DNA of 64,000 nt from Runella slithyformis DSM 19594 (GTDB taxonomy: Bacteria > Bacteroidota > Bacteroidia > Cytophagales > Spirosomataceae): NCBI RefSeq assembly GCF_000218895.1, contig NC_015703.1, positions 1,549,501-1,613,500 on the forward strand, in the 5' to 3' direction. The notes under the pieces are model-generated. The model was not told the origin of the DNA. It worked only from the letters and a program-made list of their open reading frames with translations, and did not search any database. Shown here piece after piece: positions 24,406-32,964 of this stretch. The translations under genes and the position numbers were made by a program. How positions within the stretch are numbered: position 1 is the first letter of the stretch; each line of letters starts with the position of its first letter.

Positions 24406-24466
24406 GTTTTTAAACAGTTGTTGTTGTGTTTACAACATCCGTAAAAAACACATTCCAAGCCGTTTA

Positions 24467-24478
24467 TGGGGAATTCCC
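24467..24478. promoter_or_regulatory. Candidate operator TGGGGAATTCCC
   Basis: TGGGGAA at 24467-24473 extends into the perfect palindrome GGGAATTCCC (24469-24478). It lies about 62 bp before the start codon of the minus-strand beta-barrel gene. Confidence 0.45.
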
Positions 24479-24493
24479 GCCTCAAAAAGGACA

Positions 24494-24534
24494 TAAAAAA
24501 ACGCAGCCGGCCTCATACCATAGACCGACTGCGC
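24494..24534 (-). terminator. Rho-independent terminator
   Basis: CGCAGCCGG (24502-24510) pairs imperfectly with CCGACTGCG (24525-24533), and the minus strand continues with TTTTTTTATG. It ends the ThuA gene, which stops at 24565. Confidence 0.8.
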
Positions 24535-24564
24535 ATGATTGTACTAAATTACCAACGTAACCCC

Positions 24565-25326
24565 TTACATCGGTTTCTTTACGGATTTACGACCTATCGC
24601 ATACTCTATTCCCCCCAGCAGGTGCTGCACAAATAAGGGTTCAACGTACGACTCGTCCGTATGGCCCCCTCCGGTATAGAAAGAACGGCCTCCATCAAAC
24701 TCTCTGTACCAGATAAAGGGATGGTTTACGCCATTGGCGCCCCCTTGGTACGTACTCTCATCGAGCGTAGCTAACACTTTAATCCCGAGTATTATTTTTT
24801 TATAACTGTAAAGTTCATCAAAACGCTTCCAACGGTCGGGCAACATTGAGGTGGAAGGGTGATTATGGTCATGAACCACTATGTCTACATTCTGCTGCTT
24901 GGGATGGCTCAGGAAATACGCCCCTACCAACTGATTGTACCAAGGCCAGTCATATTCGGTATCGGCCGCCGCGTGGATACCTACAAAACCGCCGCCCCCG
25001 CGAATATACTGTTCAAAAGCGGCCTGTTGAGCGTCGTCAAGGATGTTACCGGTAGTACTCAAAAACACGACTGCTTTATATTTTTTAAGGTTTTCCAACG
25101 TAAAAACAGACGCATCTTCGGTGGTATCTACCGCAAATCTGTTTTGTTGGCCCATCAGCATTAACGCTTCTTTGCCTTTTGGAATGGAAGCGTGCCGGTA
25201 GCCCTTTGTTTTGGAGAAAACCAAAATGGCGTCTTTGGTCGCTGCGACTTTTTTCTTTTTCTGTCCAAAAGAACTTATGGAAAGCGCTAAAAGTAAGGCA
25301 CAGATATAAAACGTATTTCTCATCAT
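24565..25326 (-). CDS. Exported ThuA-domain protein
   Basis: A 253-aa protein with a signal peptide (about 1-21, ending SISSFGQ). The ThuA fold follows, a class I glutamine-amidotransferase-like domain: AILVFSKTKGYRHASIP, GGGGFVGIHAAADTEYDWPWY, and the final HPFIWYREFDGGRSFYTGGGHTDES. ThuA proteins are linked to sugar utilisation (first described for trehalose in rhizobia), and in Bacteroidota exported members often accompany sugar dehydrogenases. The exact reaction is unknown. It has a terminator and stands alone between oppositely paced genes. Confidence 0.85.
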   Translation of the reverse strand: MMRNTFYICALLLALSISSFGQKKKKVAATKDAILVFSKTKGYRHASIPKGKEALMLMGQQNRFAVDTTEDASVFTLENLKKYKAVVFLSTTGNILDDAQQAAFEQYIRGGGGFVGIHAAADTEYDWPWYNQLVGAYFLSHPKQQNVDIVVHDHNHPSTSMLPDRWKRFDELYSYKKIILGIKVLATLDESTYQGGANGVNHPFIWYREFDGGRSFYTGGGHTDESYVEPLFVQHLLGGIEYAIGRKSVKKPM

Positions 25327-25425
25327 TGTACAGTATTTTCAAATAAAAGAAAGCCGCTGTACAAAACTACTTTTGACCCCCGCAGAAAAAGAAAGGAAGC
25401 CAAGTGCCCCGTTGCGCTCCCTTCC

Positions 25426-25941
25426 CTACAGCTTTTCGTATTTTTTGGGAGCGTACAAAAACCCAAAGGCTTCGGCTCCGTCGCGCTCATGGACTTTGTG
25501 ATGTACATAATGCGCCCGAATGATACGGTTAAGGTACCGATTCCGGGTTTTGAATTTGATCTTCACGCGTCGATGCACGATCACATCGTGAAAGATGAAA
25601 TAAGAAATGCCGTAGAGCGTAATGCCGAAACCTACGTACATCAGCCAACGTAACGATTCTATTTCTGAACCTGTCACGATCAGGGCCGTGGCCGTAACGC
25701 CGAAAATGATCCCAAACAGATCGTTGGTTTCCCACCAGCCTTTGTGATGCACGTGATGCGATTCGTGCCAATTCCACATCAGGCCGTGCATGATGTACTT
25801 GTGCGCAAACCACGCAAAGCCCTCCATAAAAATAAACGTTCCGAGAACAAGAAGAATATTTAGAAACATAACGGTTAGCAGTATACTGATAAACAAGCGG
25901 TTTAATAATGGGTAATCAACGCCCGTCAACATATTTGACAT
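25426..25941 (-). CDS. crtZ: Beta-carotene hydroxylase-type fatty acid hydroxylase (CrtZ family)
   Basis: About 171 aa with four membrane helices. The diiron histidine clusters are present: HKYIMHG and HESHHVHH at about 47-70, FHDVIVHRR near 121 and HYVHHKVH near 145. This set and the short length fit CrtZ, which adds hydroxyl groups to beta-ionone rings of carotenoids, as pigmented Cytophagales need. The frame opens upstream to 25998; the start could also be 25932. A possible -7 box (TAATTTTG, 26008 to 26001) would give a leader for the 25941 start. It is divergent from the M3 peptidase gene. Confidence 0.85.
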   Translation of the reverse strand: MSNMLTGVDYPLLNRLFISILLTVMFLNILLVLGTFIFMEGFAWFAHKYIMHGLMWNWHESHHVHHKGWWETNDLFGIIFGVTATALIVTGSEIESLRWLMYVGFGITLYGISYFIFHDVIVHRRVKIKFKTRNRYLNRIIRAHYVHHKVHERDGAEAFGFLYAPKKYEKL

Positions 25942-26013
25942 TCGTTGTCGATAAAACCATTTTTTGGCTTCCTTTGTTAGTGAACAAAACCAAAACATTG
26001 CAAAATTAGCTTT

Positions 26014-27738
26014 ATGTCAGCAATAACCATCCCTCAACGTCCCGCACGCAGTTTTTTGGGCGAAGAATTTGAATTAACCACCTGGGAGCAGCTTCAGCCA
26101 TTTTACGAAAACCTCACCAAGCGCGCGCTCCATTCCGTCGACGACCTGCGTCGGTGGTTTTTGGACAAGAGCGAATTGGAATCGTATCTCTCCGAAAACT
26201 TTGCCTGGCGCTACATCCGCATGACCTGCGATACCGGCAGCGAACAATACCAAAAGGAATTTAACGATTTTGTGGAAAACTTCCAGCCGCATCTTTCCGC
26301 TTACGGCAACGAACTGGACAAAAAGGCGCTGGAAAGTCCGTATTTGGGCGAATTGAAAGACAGCGGCTTCGACATTACGTTGCGAAGCATGAAAAAAGCG
26401 ATCGAGATCTTCCGCGAGGAAAACATCCCGATCCAAACCCAAATTCAGACCGAACAGGCTAAATACGGAGCCATCGTCGGGGCCATGACCGTCAGCATCG
26501 ACGGCGAAGAGGTTACGCTTCAAAAAGCCTCTGACTACCTTCAATCCACGGACCGCGCCCTGCGTGAGGCGGTCTGGAACAAACTTCAGGTGCGGCGCTT
26601 TGAAAGCAAAGATCAGTTGGACGAATTGCTGAATACGTTGCGCGACTTGCGCCATCAATTGGCGATCAATGCGGGTTTTGACAATTTCCGCGACTATATG
26701 TTCGCCGCCTTGGGCCGTTTTGATTATACGCCGCAAGACTGCTTTAACTTCCACGAATCGGTGGCTGAGGCCGTGGTGCCCATGCTCAACGACATGGCCG
26801 CCGAGCGCCGGGAAGACCTTCAACTCGACCGCCTGCGTCCGTGGGATCTGAAGGTAGACCCGCAAAACCGTCCGCCGCTCAAGCCGTTCAGTACCGGGGA
26901 AGAATTGCTGGAAAAAACCATCACCTGCTTTACGCTCCTTGACCCGGAACTGGGTGATTATCTGCGCGTAATGAAAGCCATGGGACACCTCGACCTCGAA
27001 TCGCGCAAGGGGAAAGCACCGGGCGGGTATAACTATCCGTTGGAAGAAATCGGCGTACCGTTCATCTTTATGAATGCCACCTCCAACCTCCGCGACCTGG
27101 TCACGCTGCTGCACGAAGGCGGCCACGCTGTCCACAATTTCGTCACGCGTGATCTACTGCTCAACTCCTTCAAAAACCCACCCGCCGAAGTAGCCGAATT
27201 GGCTTCGATGAGCATGGAATTGTTGACAATGGACTATTGGAACGTGTTTTTTGACAACGAAGAAGACCTGCGTCGCGCCAAGATCCAGCATTTGGAATCC
27301 ATCATCGAAACCCTGCCGTGGGTCGCTACGATCGATAAATTTCAGCATTGGCTCTACGAAAATCCTGCGCACAGCGTCGAAGAGCGTCAAACGGTTTGGC
27401 TGCAAATTTACGAGCAGTTCAGCGATTCCGTTACCGATTGGAGCAGCTTTGAGGCGTTCAAAAAATACATTTGGCAAAAGCAGCTGCACATTTATGAAGT
27501 GCCGTTTTATTACATCGAATACGGCATGGCGCAGTTGGGAGCCATCGGCGTATGGCGGAATTATAAGCAAAACCCGCAAAAGGGACTGCAAGGCTACATC
27601 AACGCCCTCAAACTCGGCTACACGGCCCCGATCAGCGCCATCTACGCCGCCGCTGATATTCCGTTCGATTTCTCCAAAGAATACATTACGGAATTGATGC
27701 ATTTTGTGAGAGAAGAGTTAGAAAGATTGAAGGGGTAA
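26014..27738 (+). CDS. M3-family oligoendopeptidase (PepF-type)
   Basis: A 574-aa cytoplasmic zinc peptidase of the M3 family. The zinc motif HEGGH is at 367-371, and the third ligand is a Glu in the PAEVAELASM segment (392 or 395). Upstream is a long helical region typical of PepF/thimet-like enzymes, and the C-terminal part carries YNP-like helical substrate-cleft segments. It digests short peptides. The gene stands alone, with a shared terminator toward the PIN gene. The start ATG is only 28 bp from the divergent gene's -7 box. Confidence 0.9.
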   Translation: MSAITIPQRPARSFLGEEFELTTWEQLQPFYENLTKRALHSVDDLRRWFLDKSELESYLSENFAWRYIRMTCDTGSEQYQKEFNDFVENFQPHLSAYGNELDKKALESPYLGELKDSGFDITLRSMKKAIEIFREENIPIQTQIQTEQAKYGAIVGAMTVSIDGEEVTLQKASDYLQSTDRALREAVWNKLQVRRFESKDQLDELLNTLRDLRHQLAINAGFDNFRDYMFAALGRFDYTPQDCFNFHESVAEAVVPMLNDMAAERREDLQLDRLRPWDLKVDPQNRPPLKPFSTGEELLEKTITCFTLLDPELGDYLRVMKAMGHLDLESRKGKAPGGYNYPLEEIGVPFIFMNATSNLRDLVTLLHEGGHAVHNFVTRDLLLNSFKNPPAEVAELASMSMELLTMDYWNVFFDNEEDLRRAKIQHLESIIETLPWVATIDKFQHWLYENPAHSVEERQTVWLQIYEQFSDSVTDWSSFEAFKKYIWQKQLHIYEVPFYYIEYGMAQLGAIGVWRNYKQNPQKGLQGYINALKLGYTAPISAIYAAADIPFDFSKEYITELMHFVREELERLKG

Positions 27739-27748
27739 TAGTTCTTAC

Positions 27749-27783
27749 GTCTGAGAGAATTTTCTCGAAAAGTTCTCTCAGAC
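27749..27783. terminator. Bidirectional terminator
   Basis: GTCTGAGAGAA (27749-27759) pairs with TTCTCTCAGAC (27773-27783). It lies between two converging genes and includes the last codons of the PIN gene. Confidence 0.75.
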
Positions 27784-28200
27784 ATTACGTAAAAAAACGT
27801 CAAACATTTCAACTTTACGAAACCCTTTTTTTCGTAATCCTGCATAAAGCGGAACATCACGGGTAAGCAATGGAATATCAAGCTGTAAAGCTAAAGCCAC
27901 ATACGAAATGTCTTTGACATCAATGTCATGGACAAGTTGAAACGCTTTATTATTTATATCATTATCAATCAAATAACCGGGCATAAAATGTACATGAGTA
28001 AACACAAAATATGAAAATTGCTGAAAGCTATCCGCTTCTAACCGTGACTTTTGCTTAATGATACGTTGGTATTTTTCAATTTCAATAAAAGCAAAATCAC
28101 TGCTGAAAAAAGTATAATCCGAAAGCAGTGTTTTGTAGATAGCTTTTCCACTAATTAACATAGACATCAATACATTGGCGTCAACGACTGCATCTCTCAT
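27778..28200 (-). CDS. PIN-domain toxin (VapC-like)
   Basis: A 140-aa PIN-fold protein. The N-terminal strand ends in VVDANVLMSM with Asp7, a Glu follows in the next helix (IEIEKYQ), and the second half holds DVKDISYVALALQLDIPLLTRD, giving the clustered acids that bind magnesium in PIN RNases. By family, it is probably the toxin of a type II system that cuts RNA. The 28197 gene overlaps its start by four bases (ATGA), so the two are cotranslated. Confidence 0.85.
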   Translation of the reverse strand: MRDAVVDANVLMSMLISGKAIYKTLLSDYTFFSSDFAFIEIEKYQRIIKQKSRLEADSFQQFSYFVFTHVHFMPGYLIDNDINNKAFQLVHDIDVKDISYVALALQLDIPLLTRDVPLYAGLRKKGFRKVEMFDVFLRNV

Positions 28201-28427
28201 AGCGCCAAATCCTCATAATTATGTTTATAGGTTTCCCACGCCAGAATCCTCGCAGTCTGCCACTGCGGATCGTTAACAAGATCAATGGATGAAAGCTCAT
28301 CAGCCGCTTCCTGCAACGCCAAACGCTTCTTGTATTGCATCAGCCATTCCTGCAATAATTTTTCAATTTGCTCTTTGCCAAGACTCTCAATGAAAGCGTC
28401 GTCGATTTTTAAGGTAACTTGTGTCAT
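28197..28427 (-). CDS. Antitoxin-like partner of the PIN protein, 76 aa
   Basis: A small acidic protein whose helices (FIESLGKEQIEKLLQEWLMQYKKR) resemble the linker region of VapB-type antitoxins. No clear DNA-binding motif is visible at the N-terminus, which begins with a single strand (TQVTLKIDDAF) reminiscent of ribbon-helix-helix types. The four-base overlap with the PIN toxin and its upstream position are the main evidence. It likely binds and silences the toxin. Confidence 0.7.
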   Translation of the reverse strand: MTQVTLKIDDAFIESLGKEQIEKLLQEWLMQYKKRLALQEAADELSSIDLVNDPQWQTARILAWETYKHNYEDLAL

Positions 28428-28523
28428 CTCATTCCCTTTTTTTCAAATGTAACATTTTTCTTTCAAATCCTGTTCCGGGCTTTTTAACGCGCCGCTGCAT
28501 GGGAAAGTTATCGGACAAAACCC

Positions 28524-28531
28524 TATTTTTG
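28524..28531 (+). promoter_or_regulatory. -7 box TATTTTTG of the M28 peptidase gene
   Basis: The octamer fits the Bacteroidota TAnnTTTG consensus; no good -33 TTTG stands at the right distance. Transcription would start near 28538, which excludes the upstream ATGs at 28421 and 28499 and favours the TTG start at 28571. Confidence 0.45.
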
Positions 28532-28570
28532 TGTGCATTCGAGTCTCCAACCGTTAAACCGTCAACACCT

Positions 28571-29935
28571 TTGAAAAAATCGATCTTCCTCCTCCTCTTC
28601 CTCAGTACAACTGCATTCTCCCAGACCCGCGAAGACTCCGTCATGATTCGCAAAATCTACAACGAAGTACTCACCAACGGACAGGCCTACGAATGGCTGC
28701 GGTATCTGTGCAAGCAGGTCGGGCCGCGCCTGAGCGGCTCCGTCGGGGCGCAAAAAGCCGTCGCCTATACCAAAGAGCTGATGGAAAAACAGGCCTTTGA
28801 CCGCGTGTTTTTGCAGGATGTCAAAGTGCCGCATTGGGTGCGCGGAGCCAAAGAGCAAGCGTACATTAAAGTAGGCAAACAAAAGATCAGCGTTCCCATT
28901 GCCGCGTTGGGCGGCTCGATCGCCACGGCTCCCAAAGGCGTAGAAGCCGAAGTGATCGAAGTAAAAAGTTTTCAGCAACTGCGCGAGCTGGGCAAAGACA
29001 AAGTGAAAGGCAAGATCGTCTTTTTCAACCGCCCCATGGACCCCACCAAGCTCAACACCTTTGAAGCCTACGGCGGAGCCGTGGAGCAACGCGCCAACGG
29101 GGCCACCGAAGCCGGCAATCTGGGCGCTGTAGGTGCCATTGTGCGTTCGGTCACTACGTTACAGGATGACTTTCCGCACTCGGGCAGTATGCGCTACGCC
29201 ACGGGTGTGCCGTTGATTCCGACGGCGGCCATCAGTACCAACGGCGCCAACCTATTGAGTGAGAAGCTCAAAGAAAACCCAAACCTTACGTTCTACTTCC
29301 GCCAACACTGCGAAACACTCCCCGATGCCGACTCACACAATGTTGTGGGCGAGCTGAAAGGCAGTGAAAAACCCGAAGAGATCATCGTCGTAGGCGGGCA
29401 TTTAGACTCGTGGGACCTGGCCGAAGGCGCTCACGACGACGGTGCGGGCTGTGTCCAATCCATCGAAGTATTGCGCCTTCTGAAAGCCATCGGCTATACG
29501 CCTAAGCGCACGATTCGGGCGGTGATGTTTATGAACGAAGAAAACGGCCTGCGCGGCGGTGTGAAATACGCCGACTTAGCCAAACAAAATAATGAAAAGC
29601 ACATTGCGGCCGTAGAATCCGACAACGGAGGCTTTGTGCCCCGAGGATTCGGCATTGTAGGAAAAGCCGAGCAAAAAGCCAAAATAGCCGAGTGGAAGAG
29701 CTTATTGGCTCCGTACAGCCTGCACGAAATCGGGCCGGGCGGCGGTGGCGCTGACATCGGACCGCTGGCCCAATCAGGCACGGTACTTTTTGGGTACAAG
29801 CCTGATTCTCAACGGTATTTTGATTATCACCACGCTGCCAACGACAATTTTGAGAACGTCAACAAACGCGAATTGGATCTCGGCACCGCTTCTATGGCAG
29901 CGATTATTTATTTGCTGGACAAATACGGGATTTAA
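28571..29935 (+). CDS. Exported M28-family zinc peptidase
   Basis: About 454 aa. A signal peptide begins at TTG 28571 (L-KKSIFLLLFLSTTAFSQ); the frame runs back to 28421 through ATGs at 28421 and 28499, but those give no signal peptide at the N-terminus. A PA-like insert holds the middle (about 110-230), then the M28 zinc site: GGHLDSWD, HDDGAGC, MNEENGLRGG, ESDNGG and a final YHHAANDN. M28 enzymes are aminopeptidases or carboxypeptidases of the cell surface or periplasm. No operon partner is visible. Confidence 0.85.
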   Translation: MKKSIFLLLFLSTTAFSQTREDSVMIRKIYNEVLTNGQAYEWLRYLCKQVGPRLSGSVGAQKAVAYTKELMEKQAFDRVFLQDVKVPHWVRGAKEQAYIKVGKQKISVPIAALGGSIATAPKGVEAEVIEVKSFQQLRELGKDKVKGKIVFFNRPMDPTKLNTFEAYGGAVEQRANGATEAGNLGAVGAIVRSVTTLQDDFPHSGSMRYATGVPLIPTAAISTNGANLLSEKLKENPNLTFYFRQHCETLPDADSHNVVGELKGSEKPEEIIVVGGHLDSWDLAEGAHDDGAGCVQSIEVLRLLKAIGYTPKRTIRAVMFMNEENGLRGGVKYADLAKQNNEKHIAAVESDNGGFVPRGFGIVGKAEQKAKIAEWKSLLAPYSLHEIGPGGGGADIGPLAQSGTVLFGYKPDSQRYFDYHHAANDNFENVNKRELDLGTASMAAIIYLLDKYGI

Positions 29936-29960
29936 ACCTGGCGGTGATGCGCTGCCCGTG

Positions 29961-30070
29961 CGGCAGGTTGCTCACAACCTGCCGAGAGAACGTGCCAAAG
30001 CTTTTCGGATTTGAGAATCCGAAAGCACCGGCGATATAGACTTGGAAAGTCTCCAAGACTTTCCAAGTCT
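29961..30070. repeat. Cluster of three hairpins
   Basis: Three inverted repeats stand in a row between converging genes: CGGCAGGTTG/CAACCTGCCG (29961-29970 with 29975-29984), GCTTTTCGGATT/AATCCGAAAGC (30000-30011 with 30016-30026), and AGACTTGGAAAGTCT with its complement (30038-30052 with 30056-30070). The third hairpin has a related copy at 45517. They look like REP-type elements that also act as bidirectional terminators. Confidence 0.75.
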
Positions 30071-30076
30071 AATTTC

Positions 30077-31570
30077 TTAGGCCAAAATCGGCTTAATCAC
30101 CTTCCCGGCTACATCCGTCAGACGGAAGTTTCTGCCCTGAAAAGGATAGGTAAATTTTTCATGGTTGAAGCCCATCAGATGCAGGATCGTGGCCTGCAGG
30201 TCATGGACGTGCGTCCGGTCTTTGACGCCATAATAGCCCAACGGGTCGGTTTCACCGAACGAAAAGCCTTTTTTGACGCCGCCGCCCGCCATCCACACCG
30301 TGAACGCATCTAAGTGATGGTCGCGCCCGGAATAGGGCAACACCTGTCCGTCGCGGTTTTCCTGCATGGGGGTCCGGCCAAATTCTCCGCCCCACACCAC
30401 GAGTGTTTCGTCCAGTAATCCCCTCATTTTAAGGTCTTTCAGCAACGCCGTCACGCCTTGGTCGGATTCTTTACATTTTTTATGAAGGCCGATCTCTACC
30501 GAACCATCCTCGCTCGTGCCGTGGGTATCCCACCCCCAATCAAACAACTGCACAAAACGGACACCGTTTTCGACCAATTTACGGGCCAACAGGCAGTTCA
30601 TGGCAAACGACCCTTCGCCCGGTTTTACGCCGTACATGTCCAGAATATACTGCGGCTCTTTGCTCACATCCATCACTTCCGGCACCGACATCTGCATCCG
30701 AAACGCCATTTCGTACTGACTGATACGCGTCAGAATCTCAGGGTCTTTGACTTCTTCGTAGGCCTGTTTATTGATCTCGTTGATGGCTTCAATGGTCTGC
30801 TTCCGAATGTCCCGGTTCATGCCCTGCGGGTCAGACACGTACAGCACCGGGTCGCCGCCCGTGCGGCATTGGACACCTTGGTAGACCGTGGGCAGGAAGC
30901 CGCTGCCCCACACGGATTTACCGGCGTCGGGCTGTTTGCCGCCCGAGGCCAAAACGATAAAACCGGGCAGGTTCTTATTTTCCGAACCCAGTCCATAAAC
31001 CGTCCACGCGCCAATGCTCGGGCGACCCAAACGGGCGCTGCCGGTGTGCATCAGCAACTGCGCGGGCGCGTGGTTGAACTGGTCGGTATGCATGGCTTTG
31101 ACGAAAGAAACATCATCGGCCACGGTTTGCAGATACGGCAGGTAATCGGAGATCCACGCGCCGGATTGGCCATGTTGGGCAAATTGCCCTTTCGGCCCCA
31201 GCATCTTGGGAACCCCCTTGATAAACGCAAATTTTTTCCCTTCCAGAAACTCCGCCGGACAGTCTTTGCCGTGGTATTTTTCGAGTTCGGGCTTATAATC
31301 AAACAGCTCCAACTGCGACGGTGCGCCTGCCATGTGAATGTAGATCACCTGTTTGGCTTTGGGCGTAAACTGCGGCAGCCGTACCCCCATCGCATCGGCC
31401 GATTGAAGCGGTGCCGACGCAACGGTATCCTCTTTCCCAAAATAACCGCAACTGCTTAGCAATGAACCAAATCCCAGCGATCCGATTCCCGCGCCCAGCG
31501 TTTGCAGAAAATACCGCCGCGTTTGGCGCTCCAACTCAGCGGCTTGAAGTTCTTTGAGTAACTTTTCCAT
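30077..31570 (-). CDS. DUF1501 protein with Tat lipoprotein signal
   Basis: A 497-aa protein of the DUF1501 (sulfatase-like) family. A twin-arginine-type signal TRRYFLQTLGAG leads to a lipobox with Cys (LLSSCGYF), so it is probably a Tat-exported lipoprotein. The body shows GAPSQLELFDYKPEL, GDPVLYVSDPQGMNRD, FVQLFDWGWDTHG and GGEFGRTPM, the usual DUF1501 blocks near the alkaline-phosphatase fold. The partner gene in most genomes, a DUF1549/DUF1553 protein, is not beside it; the upstream neighbour is the AlkB-type gene 57 bp away. Confidence 0.85.
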   Translation of the reverse strand: MEKLLKELQAAELERQTRRYFLQTLGAGIGSLGFGSLLSSCGYFGKEDTVASAPLQSADAMGVRLPQFTPKAKQVIYIHMAGAPSQLELFDYKPELEKYHGKDCPAEFLEGKKFAFIKGVPKMLGPKGQFAQHGQSGAWISDYLPYLQTVADDVSFVKAMHTDQFNHAPAQLLMHTGSARLGRPSIGAWTVYGLGSENKNLPGFIVLASGGKQPDAGKSVWGSGFLPTVYQGVQCRTGGDPVLYVSDPQGMNRDIRKQTIEAINEINKQAYEEVKDPEILTRISQYEMAFRMQMSVPEVMDVSKEPQYILDMYGVKPGEGSFAMNCLLARKLVENGVRFVQLFDWGWDTHGTSEDGSVEIGLHKKCKESDQGVTALLKDLKMRGLLDETLVVWGGEFGRTPMQENRDGQVLPYSGRDHHLDAFTVWMAGGGVKKGFSFGETDPLGYYGVKDRTHVHDLQATILHLMGFNHEKFTYPFQGRNFRLTDVAGKVIKPILA

Positions 31571-31627
31571 GCTTTATAAAGTAACTCTCCTTTTAAAATT
31601 ACCTAAAACCGCCCCTTTTTATCGGCG

Positions 31628-32743
31628 CTATGCCATCTCCCGCACCACCTGCGCAATGTGTTGTGAATCATAGGCATAGCCCCGCCAGTGTTCCAAACGC
31701 CTGTCCATGACCGAAAACCACAGCGGCGGCACGCTTGCCATCAGGATCATAAGCGGATAGCCGAACGGCAATTGGGGACTTTCGTCAAAATGACGCAGTA
31801 CCTGATACGGCCGCGAGGCATAGGCGTGATGGTCGGAGTGGCGCTGGAGCTGAAATAATACGAGATTGCTGAACAGATGATTGGCATTCCAGGAATGCAG
31901 CGGATTGACCCGCTCGTATTTTCCGGGGGCTATTTCCCGACGCACAATGCCGTAATGCTCAATGTAATTAACACTTTCCAGCAACAGGATCGCCACCAAA
32001 CTCTGTCCGAAGAAAAACGGAATCACTTCCCACGCCAAACGCCCCGCCTTCCAACTGCCCAAAGCGGTCAGCAGACCGCAAAAAAGCAGGGGTAACAGTA
32101 CTGCCCAAATCATGTTGTTTCTGATACTCCAAAACGAAACATTGGCTTTTTCCAGCAATCGTCTCTCGATGGCCAACGCACTCCGAAAACTTCCCGTGAC
32201 GCTCTGCCACCAAAAGGCATACAGCGATTGCCCTTTTCGGGCCGTGGCGGGGTCGTGCGGGGTGGCTACCCACACGTGGTGGCCGCGATTGTGCTCAATG
32301 AAAAAGTGCATATAGCACACCGTCATGAGCGTAAGTTTGGCGTGAAACTGCGCCGTTTTACTGCTTCGGTGACCCAACTCATGGGCTACGTTGATCATGG
32401 TTCCCGCAAAAATTCCCAGTGAAAGCACGTAGCCTATCCACTGAAACAGCGTCATCTCGTAAGTAAGGATTGCAAACACGGCCAGGCCTAATTGAATCAG
32501 GTGGACATACACCAAGGAATACACCACACTGTCAAAAAAACGGTCGTTCATCAATCGTTCAAAATCTTCTTTGGCGGCGTTGTTTTTATCTTTTCCCATC
32601 AGTGCATCCACCAACGGCACCACCCCGTAGGCAAACAGCACACCCGTCCATGTAAATTGTCCGTGGGTGAGAATGAATACACCGTTTGACAGCAAGATCA
32701 TGAGGTAGATGGACAAAAAGCCGAGTTTTTTGAAAGCGCTCAT
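31628..32743 (-). CDS. AlkB-type membrane hydroxylase (alkane 1-monooxygenase family)
   Basis: About 371 aa with six or so membrane helices. All histidine blocks of the AlkB/xylene monooxygenase group are present: HELGHRSS, HNRGHHVWVATPHDPATAR, YIEHYG and LQRHSDHHAY, together the eight or nine ligands of the diiron centre. It would hydroxylate alkanes or fatty chains using rubredoxin electrons; no rubredoxin gene is near. The 32773 ATG gives ten extra residues, and the 32743 start is preferred because MSAFKKLGFL is the usual lead to the first helix. Confidence 0.85.
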   Translation of the reverse strand: MSAFKKLGFLSIYLMILLSNGVFILTHGQFTWTGVLFAYGVVPLVDALMGKDKNNAAKEDFERLMNDRFFDSVVYSLVYVHLIQLGLAVFAILTYEMTLFQWIGYVLSLGIFAGTMINVAHELGHRSSKTAQFHAKLTLMTVCYMHFFIEHNRGHHVWVATPHDPATARKGQSLYAFWWQSVTGSFRSALAIERRLLEKANVSFWSIRNNMIWAVLLPLLFCGLLTALGSWKAGRLAWEVIPFFFGQSLVAILLLESVNYIEHYGIVRREIAPGKYERVNPLHSWNANHLFSNLVLFQLQRHSDHHAYASRPYQVLRHFDESPQLPFGYPLMILMASVPPLWFSVMDRRLEHWRGYAYDSQHIAQVVREMA

Positions 32744-32964
32744 CGTTTGTGCATTGGCTAAGGGTTGAAGCACTGTTCAGTTATTCAAAGTTACGTTAAA
32801 ACAACCTGATCACCTCAAAGTTTTTGACTTTGCCCACAAACTCCGTGGCTTTGGCCACAAACCTTTGCAAAAACATTCTTCGTCAAGTTGTTTTGTATCA
32901 CTCAACCGGTAAACCTGTTGACAGCCCTGAAAACATTCAACTTATTTAATTCTACTAATTCCTT

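Noticed and set aside
26074-27135. Long open frame opposite the M3 peptidase gene
   Set aside because: Its 353 codons are an antisense shadow of a gene with a clear zinc site; the translation is Val/Phe/His-rich with no motif.
30458-31459. Long open frame opposite the DUF1501 gene
   Set aside because: A 333-codon shadow opposite a recognised family; the composition is rich in His, Phe and Gln without any motif.
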